A DNA stretch of 64,000 bases from Xanthomonas indica (GCF_040529045.1 NZ_CP131914.1:319001-383000); one strand, 5' to 3'. Positions 49,351-58,672 are shown, counted from the stretch's first letter. Notes: generated from the sequence alone by a model not told the origin. Program-made: numbers and translations.

Positions 49351-49381
49351 AGCGACCGGGAGAGATCCCGGTCGCTTTTTT
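49351..49381 (+). terminator. Rho-independent terminator
   Basis: An 11-base-pair GC-rich stem (AGCGACCGGGA and its complement) with loop GAGA is followed directly by six T residues. It ends the transcript of the gene at 48896-49309 and is the best intrinsic terminator in the window. Confidence 0.92.
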
Positions 49382-49411
49382 ATGGGTTCGCTGCGCCCCC
49401 GCTCTTCCAAC

Positions 49412-49479
49412 GTAGGAGCGGCTTCAGCCGCGACCGGAAGGGTTACGAGATCCTCATGTCGCGGCTGAAGCCGCTCCTA
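49412..49479. repeat. REP doublet (inverted pair)
   Basis: Two inverted REP copies at 49412-49434 and 49458-49479 lie between the terminator and the end of rluE, that is, between convergent genes. Confidence 0.88.
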
Positions 49480-49502
49480 GGCGTGACTCGGCACACCACG
49501 CA

Positions 49503-50039
49503 CTACAACGCACGCCACGCGCCCGGCGCCAACCCGTCCACCCGGTGCGCGCCCATCGCCGCGCGCACCAGCCGCAGCGTCGGCAGGCCGACCGCCGCGG
49601 TCATCCGCCGCACCTGGCGGTTGCGGCCTTCGCGCAGCACGATCTGCAGCCAGGCATCGGGCACGCTCTTGCGAAAGCGTACCGGCGGATCGCGCGGCCA
49701 CAGCGCTGGCGGTGCCTCCAGCAATGCCACCTGCGCCGGCGCGGTCGGGCCATCGTTCAACAGCACGCCGTCGCGCAGGCGCTGCAATTGTTCTGGTTGT
49801 GGCGCGCCCTCCACCTGCACCCAGTAGGTCTTGGGCTGCTTGTGCCGTGGATCGGTGAGGCGATGTGCCAGCGCGCCGTCATCGGTCAGCAGCAGCAGGC
49901 CTTCGCTGTCGTAGTCCAGGCGTCCGGCCGCATACACGTCGGCAGGCAGGCCGAACTCGGCCAGGGTCCGCCGCGGCGGCGTACTGCGGTCGGTGAACTG
50001 GCACAGCACGTTGAAGGGCTTGTTGAAGGCGATCAGCAT
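49503..50039 (-). CDS. rluE: 23S rRNA pseudouridine synthase RluE
   Basis: The 178-residue enzyme makes a single pseudouridine in 23S rRNA (U2457 in E. coli). It has the RsuA/RluB/RluE-family motif [17 protein letters not shown] with catalytic Asp42, and the late motif [23 protein letters not shown]. It lacks an S4 domain, and the short length is typical of RluE. It stands alone on the minus strand. Confidence 0.92.
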   Translation of the reverse strand: MLIAFNKPFNVLCQFTDRSTPPRRTLAEFGLPADVYAAGRLDYDSEGLLLLTDDGALAHRLTDPRHKQPKTYWVQVEGAPQPEQLQRLRDGVLLNDGPTAPAQVALLEAPPALWPRDPPVRFRKSVPDAWLQIVLREGRNRQVRRMTAAVGLPTLRLVRAAMGAHRVDGLAPGAWRAL

Positions 50040-50124
50040 CGGCGGGAACGGCGGCGGGCCTGCGCCGCACGGCGCGGCGCAGGCATTGTCCCATGCACCT
50101 GCGCCGCGTCGCCCGCGCGCCGGC

Positions 50125-50982
50125 TCAGCGCTTGACGAACTTCAGGGTCATCCGGTCGCTCTCGCCGATCGCCTGGTACTTGGCGTCGTCGGCGGCCTCG
50201 TGCTGGTTGCTCGGCGGCAGCGTCCACACGCCGCCCGGGTAGTCCTTGCTGTCGCGCGGATTGGCGTTGAGCTCGCTCTTGCCGGCCAGCTTGAAGCCGG
50301 CCGCCTCGGCCATGGCGATCACCTGCGCCTGGCCGACATAGCCGCTCTTGTCGTCGGCCGGCACGTCGGCCTTGGCGCGGTGCTCGACCACGCCGAGCAC
50401 GCCGCCGGGCTTGAGCACCTGGTAGAAGCCCTTGAACATGCCCTCGGCCTGCCCGGCCATGCGCCAGTTGTGCACGTTGCGGAAGGTCAGCACCAGGTCG
50501 GCCGAGCCGGGCGGGCCGAACACCGGCGCGTTCGGCGCATACGCGACGATGCGCGCGCGGTCGTACTGGGCCGGCGCCGCGGCGAACTTCTGTTCCAGGC
50601 CGGCGCGCGCCTTCTGCTGGTAGTCGCGGCCGCGCCCTTCCGGCACGGCTGCCGGATCCACCACCGCGGCGATGTACTGACCATGCTCGCGCAGGTACGG
50701 CGCCAGGATCTCGGAATACCAGCCGCTGCCCGGGGTGACCTCGATGACCGTCTGGGTCGGCTTGATGCCGAAGAACGCCAGCGTCTGCCCGGGGTGGCGA
50801 TAGGCGTCGCGGGCGACGTTGGCGCGGTCGCGCCAGCTGCCGTTGATCGCCGCCTGCAGCGATGCGTCCGGCGCCGGCAGCGTCGCGGTGTCGGCGGGCT
50901 TGATCGCCTGCGCCGCGGGAGCGAGCAAGGCGGTGGCGACGGCCAGGGTGCAGGCGCAGGCGAGCGAGGTTCGAAGCGTCAT
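50125..50982 (-). CDS. Exported class I methyltransferase-like protein
   Basis: The 285-residue protein has a signal peptide ending near AQA (residue 26). Its methyltransferase-like core starts with [19 protein letters not shown] (SAM-binding motif I) and continues with [13 protein letters not shown] and [15 protein letters not shown]. Similar exported methyltransferases are annotated in other proteobacteria, but SAM supply in the periplasm is unclear. ATG 50982 was used; ATG 50991 is an in-frame alternative. It stands alone, divergent from the aldo/keto reductase gene. Confidence 0.85.
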   Translation of the reverse strand: MTLRTSLACACTLAVATALLAPAAQAIKPADTATLPAPDASLQAAINGSWRDRANVARDAYRHPGQTLAFFGIKPTQTVIEVTPGSGWYSEILAPYLREHGQYIAAVVDPAAVPEGRGRDYQQKARAGLEQKFAAAPAQYDRARIVAYAPNAPVFGPPGSADLVLTFRNVHNWRMAGQAEGMFKGFYQVLKPGGVLGVVEHRAKADVPADDKSGYVGQAQVIAMAEAAGFKLAGKSELNANPRDSKDYPGGVWTLPPSNQHEAADDAKYQAIGESDRMTLKFVKR

Positions 50983-51156
50983 GGCAGGCATCCGCAAGAG
51001 AGGTGGCGCGAGCCTAGCACGCGACCCGGCAAGGCCGAATGTTGCACTCCCGTTAGCGCGGATCACGCTGGCGGAACGCTGTTTTCGCGAGCATTTGACG
51101 GTTGCCAAACCCCTGGCGACTATCCTGTCGCCTTCCCCCACAGTGGAGCGTTTTCC

Positions 51157-52116
51157 ATGCTGCACACGCGCGAACTCGGCCGCTCCGGCCTGCATGCGGC
51201 ACCGTTGGCGTTCGGCGGCAACGTGTTCGGCTGGAGCGCCGACGCCAAGACCTCCTTCGCCCTGCTCGACGCCTTCGTCGAGGCCGGCTGCAACCTCATC
51301 GACACCGCCGACATCTACTCGGCCTGGGTGCCCGGCAACCGCGGCGGCGAATCGGAAACGCTGATCGGGCAGTGGCTCAAGCGCAGCGGCAAGCGCGACA
51401 AGGTGCTGATCGCGACCAAGGTCGGAAAGTGGGCCGAGCGCCCGGGTCTGTCCGCCGACAACATCGCCGCTGCCGCAGAGGACTCGCTGCAGCGCCTGCA
51501 GACCGACGTCATCGATCTGTACCAGGCGCACGAAGACGACGATTCGGTACCTCTGGAAGCCACCCTGGCGGCGTTCGGGCGGCTGATCGAACAAGGCAAG
51601 GTGCGCGCGATCGGCGCCTCCAACTACAACGCCGCGCGCCTGCGCGAGGCCCTGAACGTCTCCGCGCAGTACGGCCTGCCCCGCTACGAGACGCTGCAGC
51701 CGGAGTACAACCTGTACGACCGCGCCGGCTACGAGGCCGAGCTGGAGCCGCTCGTGCGCGAACAGGGCCTGGGCGTGCTGTGCTACTACGCGCTGGCCAG
51801 CGGATTTCTCAGCGGCAAGTACCGCCGCGCCGAAGATGCCGGCAAGAGCCAGGCGCGCGGTGCCAGCGTGGTCGCGCGTTATCTCAACGCGCGCGGCCTG
51901 CGCATCCTCGCCGCGCTCGACGACATCGCCGGCAAGCATGCCGCCACGCCCACGCAGGTGGCGCTGGCCTGGTTGATGGCGCGGCCCGGCATCGTCGCGC
52001 CGATCGCCAGCGCGACCAGCCTGGAACAGTTGCAGGACCTGCTCGCCGCCGCGCGCCTGCAGCTGTCGGCCGAAGACATCGCGCAATTGAATACCGCAAG
52101 TGAGGAAACCGCATGA
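51157..52116 (+). CDS. Aldo/keto reductase
   Basis: The 319-residue NADPH-dependent oxidoreductase has the catalytic Asp49 and Tyr54 in IDTADIYSAW, a Lys in VLIATKVG and the His region YQAHEDDD. The cofactor-binding tail motif IVAPIASATSLEQLQDLL also matches. Its stop codon overlaps the start of the quinone-reductase-like gene by 4 bases, so both reductases are made together. The substrates, probably aldehydes, are not identifiable. Confidence 0.92.
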   Translation: MLHTRELGRSGLHAAPLAFGGNVFGWSADAKTSFALLDAFVEAGCNLIDTADIYSAWVPGNRGGESETLIGQWLKRSGKRDKVLIATKVGKWAERPGLSADNIAAAAEDSLQRLQTDVIDLYQAHEDDDSVPLEATLAAFGRLIEQGKVRAIGASNYNAARLREALNVSAQYGLPRYETLQPEYNLYDRAGYEAELEPLVREQGLGVLCYYALASGFLSGKYRRAEDAGKSQARGASVVARYLNARGLRILAALDDIAGKHAATPTQVALAWLMARPGIVAPIASATSLEQLQDLLAAARLQLSAEDIAQLNTASEETA

Positions 52117-53150
52117 CCGCCCCCACCCAGACCACCCGCATCGTGCTCGCCTCGCGCCCGCAAGGCGCGCCGGGCACCGACAACTTCCGCACCGAGCAGG
52201 CGCCGCTGGCGCCACCCGGCCCCGGCCAGGTGCTGCTGCGCAACCGCTGGCTGTCGCTGGACCCGTACATGCGCGGGCGCATGAGCGATGCGCCGTCCTA
52301 CGCGCCGCCGGTGCAGCTGGGCGAGACCATGGTCGGCAGCACCGTGGCCGAGGTGCTGCAATCCAATTCCCCCGACCACGCGCCGGGCGATCTGGTGCTG
52401 GTGCAGAACGGCGGCTGGCAGACCCATCTGGTCGTCGACGGCGCCAGCCTGCGGCGCAAGCTCGACCGCGACTCGCCGCTGCCGCCGAGCACCGCGCTCG
52501 GCGTGTACGGCATGCCCGGCTTCACCGCCTATGCCGGCCTGCACGAGATCGGCAAGCCCCAGCCCGGCGAGACCGTCGCGGTGGCCGCGGCCACCGGCCC
52601 GGTCGGCGCCACGGTGGCGCAGATCGCCAAGCTGCGTGGGGCGAAGGTGATCGCCATCGCCGGCGGCGCGGAGAAATGCCGCTACCTGCGCGAGGAACTG
52701 GGTGTGGACGTGGCCCTGGACCACCGCGCCAAGGACTTCGCCGAGCAGTTGCGCGCCGCCGCGACCGACGGCATCGACGTGTACTTCGAGAACGTCGGCG
52801 GCCACGTGTTCGATGCGGTGCTGCCGCTGCTCAACGACTTCGCGCGGGTGCCGGTGTGCGGCACCATCGCCACCTACAACGCCAACGGCGCCCTGCCGCC
52901 GGGGCCGGACCGGCTCCCGGCGCTGATGGGCCAGGTACTGCGCCAGCGCCTGACCTTGCGCGGCTTCATCGTCGGCGACTTCGTCAAGCTGTACCCGGAG
53001 TTCCTGCGCGAGATGGGCGCGTGGCTGGCCGAGGGCCGCGTGCGCTATCGCGAACACGTGGTGGACGGGCTGGAGAACGCCCCGCAGGCCTTCATCGACA
53101 TGCTCAGCGGCGGCAACTTCGGCAAGCTGGTGGTGCGGTTGGGCGACTGA
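52113..53150 (+). CDS. NADP-dependent MDR oxidoreductase (CurA/PTGR-like)
   Basis: The 345-residue zinc-free medium-chain reductase contains LDPYMRGRMSDAPSYAPP and LGVYGMPGFTAYAGLHEIGKP. Its nucleotide-binding stretch AAATGPVGATVAQIAKLRGAKVI is followed by VDVYFENVGGHVFDAVLPLLN, all typical of alkenal/one reductases. It reduces alpha,beta-unsaturated carbonyl compounds. It is coupled to the aldo/keto reductase gene by a 4-base overlap, which suggests a two-enzyme carbonyl detoxification unit. Confidence 0.92.
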   Translation: MTAPTQTTRIVLASRPQGAPGTDNFRTEQAPLAPPGPGQVLLRNRWLSLDPYMRGRMSDAPSYAPPVQLGETMVGSTVAEVLQSNSPDHAPGDLVLVQNGGWQTHLVVDGASLRRKLDRDSPLPPSTALGVYGMPGFTAYAGLHEIGKPQPGETVAVAAATGPVGATVAQIAKLRGAKVIAIAGGAEKCRYLREELGVDVALDHRAKDFAEQLRAAATDGIDVYFENVGGHVFDAVLPLLNDFARVPVCGTIATYNANGALPPGPDRLPALMGQVLRQRLTLRGFIVGDFVKLYPEFLREMGAWLAEGRVRYREHVVDGLENAPQAFIDMLSGGNFGKLVVRLGD

Positions 53151-53177
53151 GGCCGGGGACCGAAACTCGAACCCCTC

Positions 53178-53245
53178 GTAGGAGCGGCTTTAGCCGCGAC
53201 CGGGCGTCCCCGGGAACGCCCGGTCGCGGCTGAAGCCGCTCTTAC
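53178..53245. repeat. REP doublet (inverted pair)
   Basis: Two inverted copies lie at 53178-53200 and 53223-53245. A short inverted stretch (CGGGCGTCCCCGGGAACGCCCG) also forms between them, so the whole unit could fold as one long hairpin. Confidence 0.88.
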
Positions 53246-53362
53246 AAGGATCGAGGATCGTCATCCGCCACCTGGTGGATGACGATACTCGCGCACACCG
53301 CGGCATCGACGCCCGCGGATGCAGCCACTACCATCGGACGCATTGCCGCCGCCGCCGCTTCC

Positions 53363-54232
53363 ATGTCCGATTCCCCGCGTCCCCCTCGTGCACGCCGCAC
53401 CGCGCGTGCCGCCACCGCCCCCACCCCGCCCGAGCGTGGCCTGGCCGCGGAGCTGATGCGGCGCATCGGCGAGTGCGAAGGCGACCCGAACTTCATGACC
53501 TCGCTGGCGCGCGGTCTGGCCGTGCTCAGCGCCTTCGGCCAGCACAGCCGCGACGTCAGCATGGCCCAGCTCAGCGCCGACACCGGCATCCCGCGCGCGG
53601 CGGTGCGGCGCGTGCTGTACACGCTGGAGAAGCTGGGCTACGCCGGCACCCACGGCCGCGGCTACGTGCTGCTGCCGCGTGCGCTGGGCATCGGCAGCGG
53701 CTACCTGTCCACCGCCGCCCTGTCGGTGGCGGCGCAGCCGGTGCTGGATGCGCTGCGCGACGACCTGCACGAGTCCTGCTCGCTGGGCGTGCTCGACGGC
53801 GACGACCTGCTGTACGTGGCGCGCGCGGAAACCGTGCGGATCATGTCGATCGGCCTGCGTGCGGGCAGCCGCCTGCCCGCCTACTGCACCTCGATGGGCC
53901 GGGTGCTGCTGGCCGCGCAGCCGGGCGACACCTTGAACAGCTACCTGGACCGCAATCCGCTGCGCCCGCGCACCGAACGTACCGTCACCGACCGTGCGCA
54001 GTTCCAGGCCCTGCTCGAACGCGTGCAGCGCGACGGCCATGCCATTGTCGACCAGGAACTGGAGATCGGCCTGCGCTCGGTGGCGGTACCGGTGCGCAAC
54101 CGCCAGGACCGCGTGGTGGCCGCGCTCAATGTCGGCAGCTCGGTGGCGCGGATGACCCTGGGCAGCCTGCAGAGCACGGTGTTGCCGGCACTGCGGCAGG
54201 CGGCACAGCGCCTGAGCCGGGTACTGGACTGA
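53363..54232 (+). CDS. pcaR: IclR-family regulator of protocatechuate catabolism (PcaR/PcaU type)
   Basis: The 289-residue protein has a winged HTH (AQLSADTGIPRAAVRRVLYTLEKLGY) and an IclR effector domain. The FMTSLARGLAVLSAF lead-in is characteristic of PcaR/PcaU/PobR regulators. It should respond to beta-ketoadipate or protocatechuate and control the pca operon 1.8 kb away. Two matching operators lie upstream of pcaI. ATG 53363 gives the normal family length; ATG 53279 would add 28 residues. Its 3' end overlaps the convergent MFS gene by 107 bases. Confidence 0.85.
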   Translation: MSDSPRPPRARRTARAATAPTPPERGLAAELMRRIGECEGDPNFMTSLARGLAVLSAFGQHSRDVSMAQLSADTGIPRAAVRRVLYTLEKLGYAGTHGRGYVLLPRALGIGSGYLSTAALSVAAQPVLDALRDDLHESCSLGVLDGDDLLYVARAETVRIMSIGLRAGSRLPAYCTSMGRVLLAAQPGDTLNSYLDRNPLRPRTERTVTDRAQFQALLERVQRDGHAIVDQELEIGLRSVAVPVRNRQDRVVAALNVGSSVARMTLGSLQSTVLPALRQAAQRLSRVLD

Positions 54233-55430
54233 GCGCCGCCGGGGCCGCGCCGAGCCGTCGCGTCACCCACCAGAACAGCAGCGCCAGCAAGCTGACCGCC
54301 GCCCCCAGGCGACACACGCCGGTCCAACCTGCCTGGGCATAGGTCGCGGTCGTGCCGATCGCGCCCAGTCCGCTGCCCACTGCGTAGAACAGCATGTACA
54401 GGCCGATCAGCCGACCGTGCGCGTGCGGCCGGTCGCGCAGGATCATGCTCTGGCTGGTGACGTGCAAGGCCTGCCCGGCCAGGTCGAGCAGGACGATGCC
54501 GAGCACCAGCGCGGCGAGCGACTGCGGCAGCCACGACAGCGGCCACCAGGCCAGCACCAACACCACCAGCGCCGCGGCGCTGGTGCGCTGGGCATGGCCG
54601 CGGTCGGCCCAGTGTCCGGCCCGCGCGGCCGCCAGCGCACCGACCGCGCCGACCAGACCGAAGGCGCCGATGGCGGTGTGCGAGAACGCGTACGGTGGTG
54701 CGCGCAACGGCAGCACCAGCGCGCTCCAGAAGATGTTGAACGCCGCGAACATCAACAGCGCCAGCACGCCGCGCACCTGCAACACACGCTCCTGCCGCAG
54801 CAGCGTCAGCATGGACGCGATCAGGCGCAGATAGCGCAGTGGCTGCGGCGCCACCGGGAGCGCCGGCAACCAGCGCCACAGCGGCAGCGCGAGCGCCAGC
54901 ATCAGCGCCGCGGCGCCGGCATAGACCGCGCGCCAGCCGGCCAGGTCGCTGATGCCGCCGGCGAACACCCGCGCCAACAACAGGCCGATGAACACACCGC
55001 CCTGCGCCGCACCGACCACCCGCCCCTGCTCCTGCGGCGCCGCGGCGCTGGCGGCATAGGCGATCAACCCCTGGGTCATCGCCGTGCCCAGCATGCCGAC
55101 GGCGAGCATGCCGGCCAGCAACACCGGCGCCGACCGCGCCAGGCTCACCGCGACCAGCGTCACGACCAGTCCCAGCGCCTGCGCTGCCATCAGACGCCGA
55201 CGCTCCACCAGGTCGCCCAGCGGCACCAGCAACAGCAGGGCCAGCGCGCAGCCGACCTGGGCGGCGCTGACCACGCCGCCCACCGCTGCCGGGCCGATGC
55301 GGAAATCCGCTGCCAGCGCATCCAGCAGCGGCTGCGCGTAATAGACGTTGGCCACGCTCAGGCCACTGGCGATGGCGAACAGCCAGACCAGGCGACGCGG
55401 CATGGAGGGCGCAGCGGTGACGGATTGCAT
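54126..55430 (-). CDS. MFS transporter
   Basis: The 434-residue transporter has 12 predicted helices. Its N-terminal half carries SGLSVANVYYAQPLLDALA and PLGDLVERRRLM (the loop 2-3 motif), as in YnfM/Bcr-like drug or small-molecule exporters. The C-terminal 45 residues (after VTRRLGAAPAA) are Pro/Ala-rich and lie in DNA shared with the convergent IclR gene. It is divergent from the HxlR gene, which probably controls it. The substrate is unknown. Confidence 0.9.
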   Translation of the reverse strand: MQSVTAAPSMPRRLVWLFAIASGLSVANVYYAQPLLDALAADFRIGPAAVGGVVSAAQVGCALALLLLVPLGDLVERRRLMAAQALGLVVTLVAVSLARSAPVLLAGMLAVGMLGTAMTQGLIAYAASAAAPQEQGRVVGAAQGGVFIGLLLARVFAGGISDLAGWRAVYAGAAALMLALALPLWRWLPALPVAPQPLRYLRLIASMLTLLRQERVLQVRGVLALLMFAAFNIFWSALVLPLRAPPYAFSHTAIGAFGLVGAVGALAAARAGHWADRGHAQRTSAAALVVLVLAWWPLSWLPQSLAALVLGIVLLDLAGQALHVTSQSMILRDRPHAHGRLIGLYMLFYAVGSGLGAIGTTATYAQAGWTGVCRLGAAVSLLALLFWWVTRRLGAAPAALSPVPGSGAVPPAAVPATPCSAGCPGSSAPPSCRH

Positions 55431-55451
55431 GATCGAAGACTTGCCCTTTCC

Positions 55452-55468
55452 AGTTTCAAAACGAAACT
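55452..55468. promoter_or_regulatory. Palindrome in MFS-HxlR divergent promoter
   Basis: AGTTTC and GAAACT flank a 5-base spacer, forming a perfect 6-base inverted repeat 22 bases upstream of the MFS start and 68 bases upstream of the HxlR start. It is a likely operator for the HxlR protein. The role is inferred from position. Confidence 0.5.
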
Positions 55469-55535
55469 TGTTCCAGGCTAGGTCGATAGGTTTTAAAATG
55501 CAACCACTGCCGCCGAGCGCCGACCGGAAACGCCG

Positions 55536-55982
55536 ATGCCGTCCCGCCCTGCCCTACCCGCGTCGCCCTGCCCGGTGGCGCGCAGCGCCGACCTGATCGG
55601 CGACCGCTGGTCACTGCTGATCGTGCGCGATGCCTTCGATGGCATACGCCGCTTCGGCGACTTCCAGCGCAGCCTGGGCATGGCCCGCAACATCCTGGCC
55701 GACCGGCTGCGCAAGCTGGTCGAGGCCGGCATCCTGGAGACGCGCGAGGCCTCCGACGGCAGCGCCTACCGCGAGTACGCGCTGAGCGCCAAGGGCGAGG
55801 ACCTGTTCGCGGTGGTGCTGGCGCTGCGGCAATGGGGCGAACGGCATCTGTTCGACCACGGCGAGCGCCACTCGGTGCTGATCGACACGCGCACCGGCAA
55901 GCCGGTCGCGCGCATGCTGCCGCGCGCCGCCGACGGCACGCGGCTGAGCCCGGCGGTCACCGTCGTGCGGAAGGTGCGCTGA
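55536..55982 (+). CDS. HxlR-family transcriptional regulator
   Basis: The 148-residue winged-helix protein has CPVARSADLIGDRWSLLIVRDAFDG and FGDFQRSLGMARNILADRLRKLVEAGIL, diagnostic of HxlR regulators. The single Cys12 at the N-terminus is the position used for redox or electrophile sensing in some relatives. It is divergent from the MFS gene, whose expression it probably represses. It is convergent with pcaC, with 16 bases between stops. Confidence 0.92.
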   Translation: MPSRPALPASPCPVARSADLIGDRWSLLIVRDAFDGIRRFGDFQRSLGMARNILADRLRKLVEAGILETREASDGSAYREYALSAKGEDLFAVVLALRQWGERHLFDHGERHSVLIDTRTGKPVARMLPRAADGTRLSPAVTVVRKVR

Positions 55983-55998
55983 GCGCGCGCGGCGCGCG

Positions 55999-56391
55999 CT
56001 ATGCGCCGCCTTCGGCGGCCTGCTCGGCCAGGATCGGCGCAGCCAGGGCGAAGGCATGGTTGGCCGCCGGCACGCCGCAATAGATTGCCGCCTGCAGCAG
56101 CACTTCCTTGATCTCGTCGGCGCTCACGCCATTGTTGCGCGCGGCGCGCACGTGCAGCTTGAATTCCTCGTCGTGGCCGCGCGCCACCATCATCGCCAGG
56201 GTCAGCAGCGAGCGCGTGTGCCGCGGCAGGCCCTCGCGGGTCCACACTGTGCCCCAGGCGGTGCGGGTGATGAACTCCTGGAATTCCTCGGTGAACGGCG
56301 TGCGTGCGGCCAGCGAGCGGTCGACGTGGGCATCGCCGAGCACCGCACGGCGCACCTGCAGGCCGGCGGCGTAGCGTTCGTTCTCGTGCAT
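55999..56391 (-). CDS. pcaC: 4-carboxymuconolactone decarboxylase
   Basis: The 130-residue enzyme decarboxylates 4-carboxymuconolactone to 3-oxoadipate enol-lactone. It has the CMD-family core AWGTVWTREGLPRHTRSLLTLAMMVARG and LHVRAARNNGVSADEIKEVLLQAAIYCGVPAANHAF. ATG 56391 gives the usual length of stand-alone PcaC. It is the last gene of the pca operon, 40 bases after pcaD. Confidence 0.96.
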   Translation of the reverse strand: MHENERYAAGLQVRRAVLGDAHVDRSLAARTPFTEEFQEFITRTAWGTVWTREGLPRHTRSLLTLAMMVARGHDEEFKLHVRAARNNGVSADEIKEVLLQAAIYCGVPAANHAFALAAPILAEQAAEGGA

Positions 56392-56431
56392 CGGGGCAAC
56401 TCCTGGAACGTGGGGAAAAGGCGGGCGCGAT

Positions 56432-57211
56432 CTACTGCAACAGGAAGCGCAGCAGCGCGTCGTTGAAGGCGTGCGGCGACTCCACGTTGCACAGGTGGCG
56501 GCCGTGCACCTCGGCGGCGTCGCCCTGCGCCACCTGCGCGGCGATGGCCTGCAGATCGGCCGGCGGACACACCGGGTCGTCATGGCCGGCCACGGCCAGC
56601 ACCGGCACGCGGATCTCGCCCAGGCGCGTGCGGAAGTCGGCCTCGGCCAGCGCCTGGCAGCAGCCGATGTAGGCCTGCGCGTCGGTGGCGCGGAAGCTCT
56701 CCAGGATCGCCTCGACGGTAGCCGGCTGCGCCTCGACGAAGGCCGGGGTGAACCAGCGCGTGCGGGTGCCTTCGCACAGCGGTGCCAGGCCCTCGGTGCG
56801 GACCTGGTCGATGCGCGCCTGCCAGCTCTCGGCGCTGCCGATCCTGGCCGCGGTGGCGCACAGGGTGAGGCTGAGCAGGCGCTCGCCGGCATGCAGCCCC
56901 AGCCACTGCCCGGTCAGCCCGCCGATCGACAGGCCGCAGAAGTGGCTGCGTTCGATCGACAGCGCATCCCAGAGCGCCAGCACGTCGCCGCCGAGATCGG
57001 CCATGGCGTACGGCGCGGGCGCGGCGGTGGAAGCGCCGTGGCCGCGGCGGTCGTAGCGCAGCACGCGGAAATGCGGCGCCAGCGCCGCGATCTGCGCGTC
57101 CCACATGTGCAGGTCGGTGCCGAGCGAATTGCACAGGGTCAGCCACGGACGGCCTTCGCTGCCGTCGATGCGGTAATGCAGACGATGCGTGGGCAGGTCG
57201 AGGATCGGCAT
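56432..57211 (-). CDS. pcaD: 3-oxoadipate enol-lactonase
   Basis: The 259-residue alpha/beta hydrolase opens the enol-lactone to 3-oxoadipate. The nucleophile is Ser95 in CGLSIGGLTGQ. DDPVCPPADL provides the Asp region, and GRHLCNVESPHAFN the C-terminal His. The LRYDRRGHGAS motif is family-typical. It lies between pcaB and pcaC. Confidence 0.95.
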   Translation of the reverse strand: MPILDLPTHRLHYRIDGSEGRPWLTLCNSLGTDLHMWDAQIAALAPHFRVLRYDRRGHGASTAAPAPYAMADLGGDVLALWDALSIERSHFCGLSIGGLTGQWLGLHAGERLLSLTLCATAARIGSAESWQARIDQVRTEGLAPLCEGTRTRWFTPAFVEAQPATVEAILESFRATDAQAYIGCCQALAEADFRTRLGEIRVPVLAVAGHDDPVCPPADLQAIAAQVAQGDAAEVHGRHLCNVESPHAFNDALLRFLLQ

Positions 57212-57319
57212 GGTCGGCGCTCGCTTGGAGAGGGGATTGGGCCGTCGCGCAGCAAACCGCGCGGCACCGGCAAGTCTAGAACGTGGCGCCGGCGCTGCGG
57301 CAGACAGGCACGGCGCCGC

Positions 57320-58672
57320 TCACCCGCGCGCCTGCGCGGCGAGTACGCGCGCGATCCACACCGTGGCCATGCCGCGCCAGCTGTCGCTGGCGAACAGCGC
57401 ATCCAGATCCGCCGGCGCCAGCACCGCGGTCACCTGCGGCTCCTCGGCCAGCACCGCGCGCAGGTGCTGCTGCGTGGCCAGCGCACGACGCACCGCCGTT
57501 TCCACCAGCGCGTGCGCGGCAGCCTTGCCCAGATGGGCGGCGAGAGTCACCGCCACCGCCTCGGCATAGAGCAGGCCGCCGTGGCTGTCCAGATGCGCGG
57601 CCATGCGCGCGCGGTCCAGTTCCAGGCCCTCGGCCAGCACCCGCACCTGGGCCAGGCTGCCGGCGCTCAGGCGCACCAGTTCCGGCAGGGTCTCCCATTC
57701 GGCATGCCAACCGCCGACCGCGCGCTCGTGTTCCTGCGGCAGCGCCGCGCACAGGGTCGCGAGCAGGCCCGGCGCGCGCGTGGCCGCGGCGATCGCGACA
57801 ACGCAGCCCACCGGATTGCGCTTGTGCGGCATCGCCGAGGAACCACCCTTGCCCGCCGCGGCAGGTTCGAAGGCCTCGGCCACTTCCGACTGCATCAGCA
57901 GGGCGACGTCGCGACCGATCTTGCCGAGGCTGCCGGCCAGCAGCGCGAACGCCGCGCCGATCTCGCCGATCCGGTCGCGCGCCGCATGCCAGGGCAGCGC
58001 CGGCAGCGGCAGGCGCAGCTCCGCCGCCAGCGCCTCGGCCACGGCCAGGCCTTGCGACTGCAGCGCGGCCAGGGTGCCGGCGGCGCCGCCGAACTGCAGC
58101 ACCAGCGCATCCTCGCGCAGCGCCTGCAGGCGCCGACGACTGCGCTGCAGCGCGTCCAGCCAACCGGCGGCCTTCAGCCCGAAGGTCACCGGCACCGCCT
58201 GCTGCAGCAAGGTGCGTCCGGGCAGGCCGGTGTCGCGCTCGCGCTGCGCCAGTGCCGCCAGCGCCGCGCACAGCGCGTCCAGTTGCGCCTCCACATGGTC
58301 GAGCGCGGCGCGCAGCTGCAGCACCGCACCGCTGTCGATGATGTCCTGGCTGGTCGCGCCCCAGTGCACCCAGCGCGCGGCGTCCTCATCGGCGGCGGCG
58401 ACCTGCGCGGTGAGCGCCTTGACCAGCGGGATCGCCGGATTGCCGGCCAGCGCGGTGGCGGCGGCGAGCGCGGGCACGTCGTAGCGCGCGGCATCGCAGG
58501 CCGCGGCGATCGGCGCCGCCGCACTGGCCGGGATCACCCCGCAACGCGCCTGCGCGCGTGCCAGCGCCGCTTCCACGTCGAGCATGGCCTGCAGGCGGGC
58601 TCGGTCATCGAACAGTGCATCGACGGCCGGATCGCCGAACAGCGGACGCAACAGGGACTCGGAGACGCTCAT
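57320..58672 (-). CDS. pcaB: 3-carboxy-cis,cis-muconate cycloisomerase
   Basis: The 450-residue fumarase/aspartase-superfamily enzyme lactonises 3-carboxymuconate. Its signature GGSSAMPHKRNPVG carries the catalytic Ser loop, and HWGATSQDIIDSG is the conserved substrate-binding segment. The length and C-terminal helical domain match PcaB. It lies 66 bases after pcaG and 108 bases before pcaD. Confidence 0.96.
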   Translation of the reverse strand: MSVSESLLRPLFGDPAVDALFDDRARLQAMLDVEAALARAQARCGVIPASAAAPIAAACDAARYDVPALAAATALAGNPAIPLVKALTAQVAAADEDAARWVHWGATSQDIIDSGAVLQLRAALDHVEAQLDALCAALAALAQRERDTGLPGRTLLQQAVPVTFGLKAAGWLDALQRSRRRLQALREDALVLQFGGAAGTLAALQSQGLAVAEALAAELRLPLPALPWHAARDRIGEIGAAFALLAGSLGKIGRDVALLMQSEVAEAFEPAAAGKGGSSAMPHKRNPVGCVVAIAAATRAPGLLATLCAALPQEHERAVGGWHAEWETLPELVRLSAGSLAQVRVLAEGLELDRARMAAHLDSHGGLLYAEAVAVTLAAHLGKAAAHALVETAVRRALATQQHLRAVLAEEPQVTAVLAPADLDALFASDSWRGMATVWIARVLAAQARG

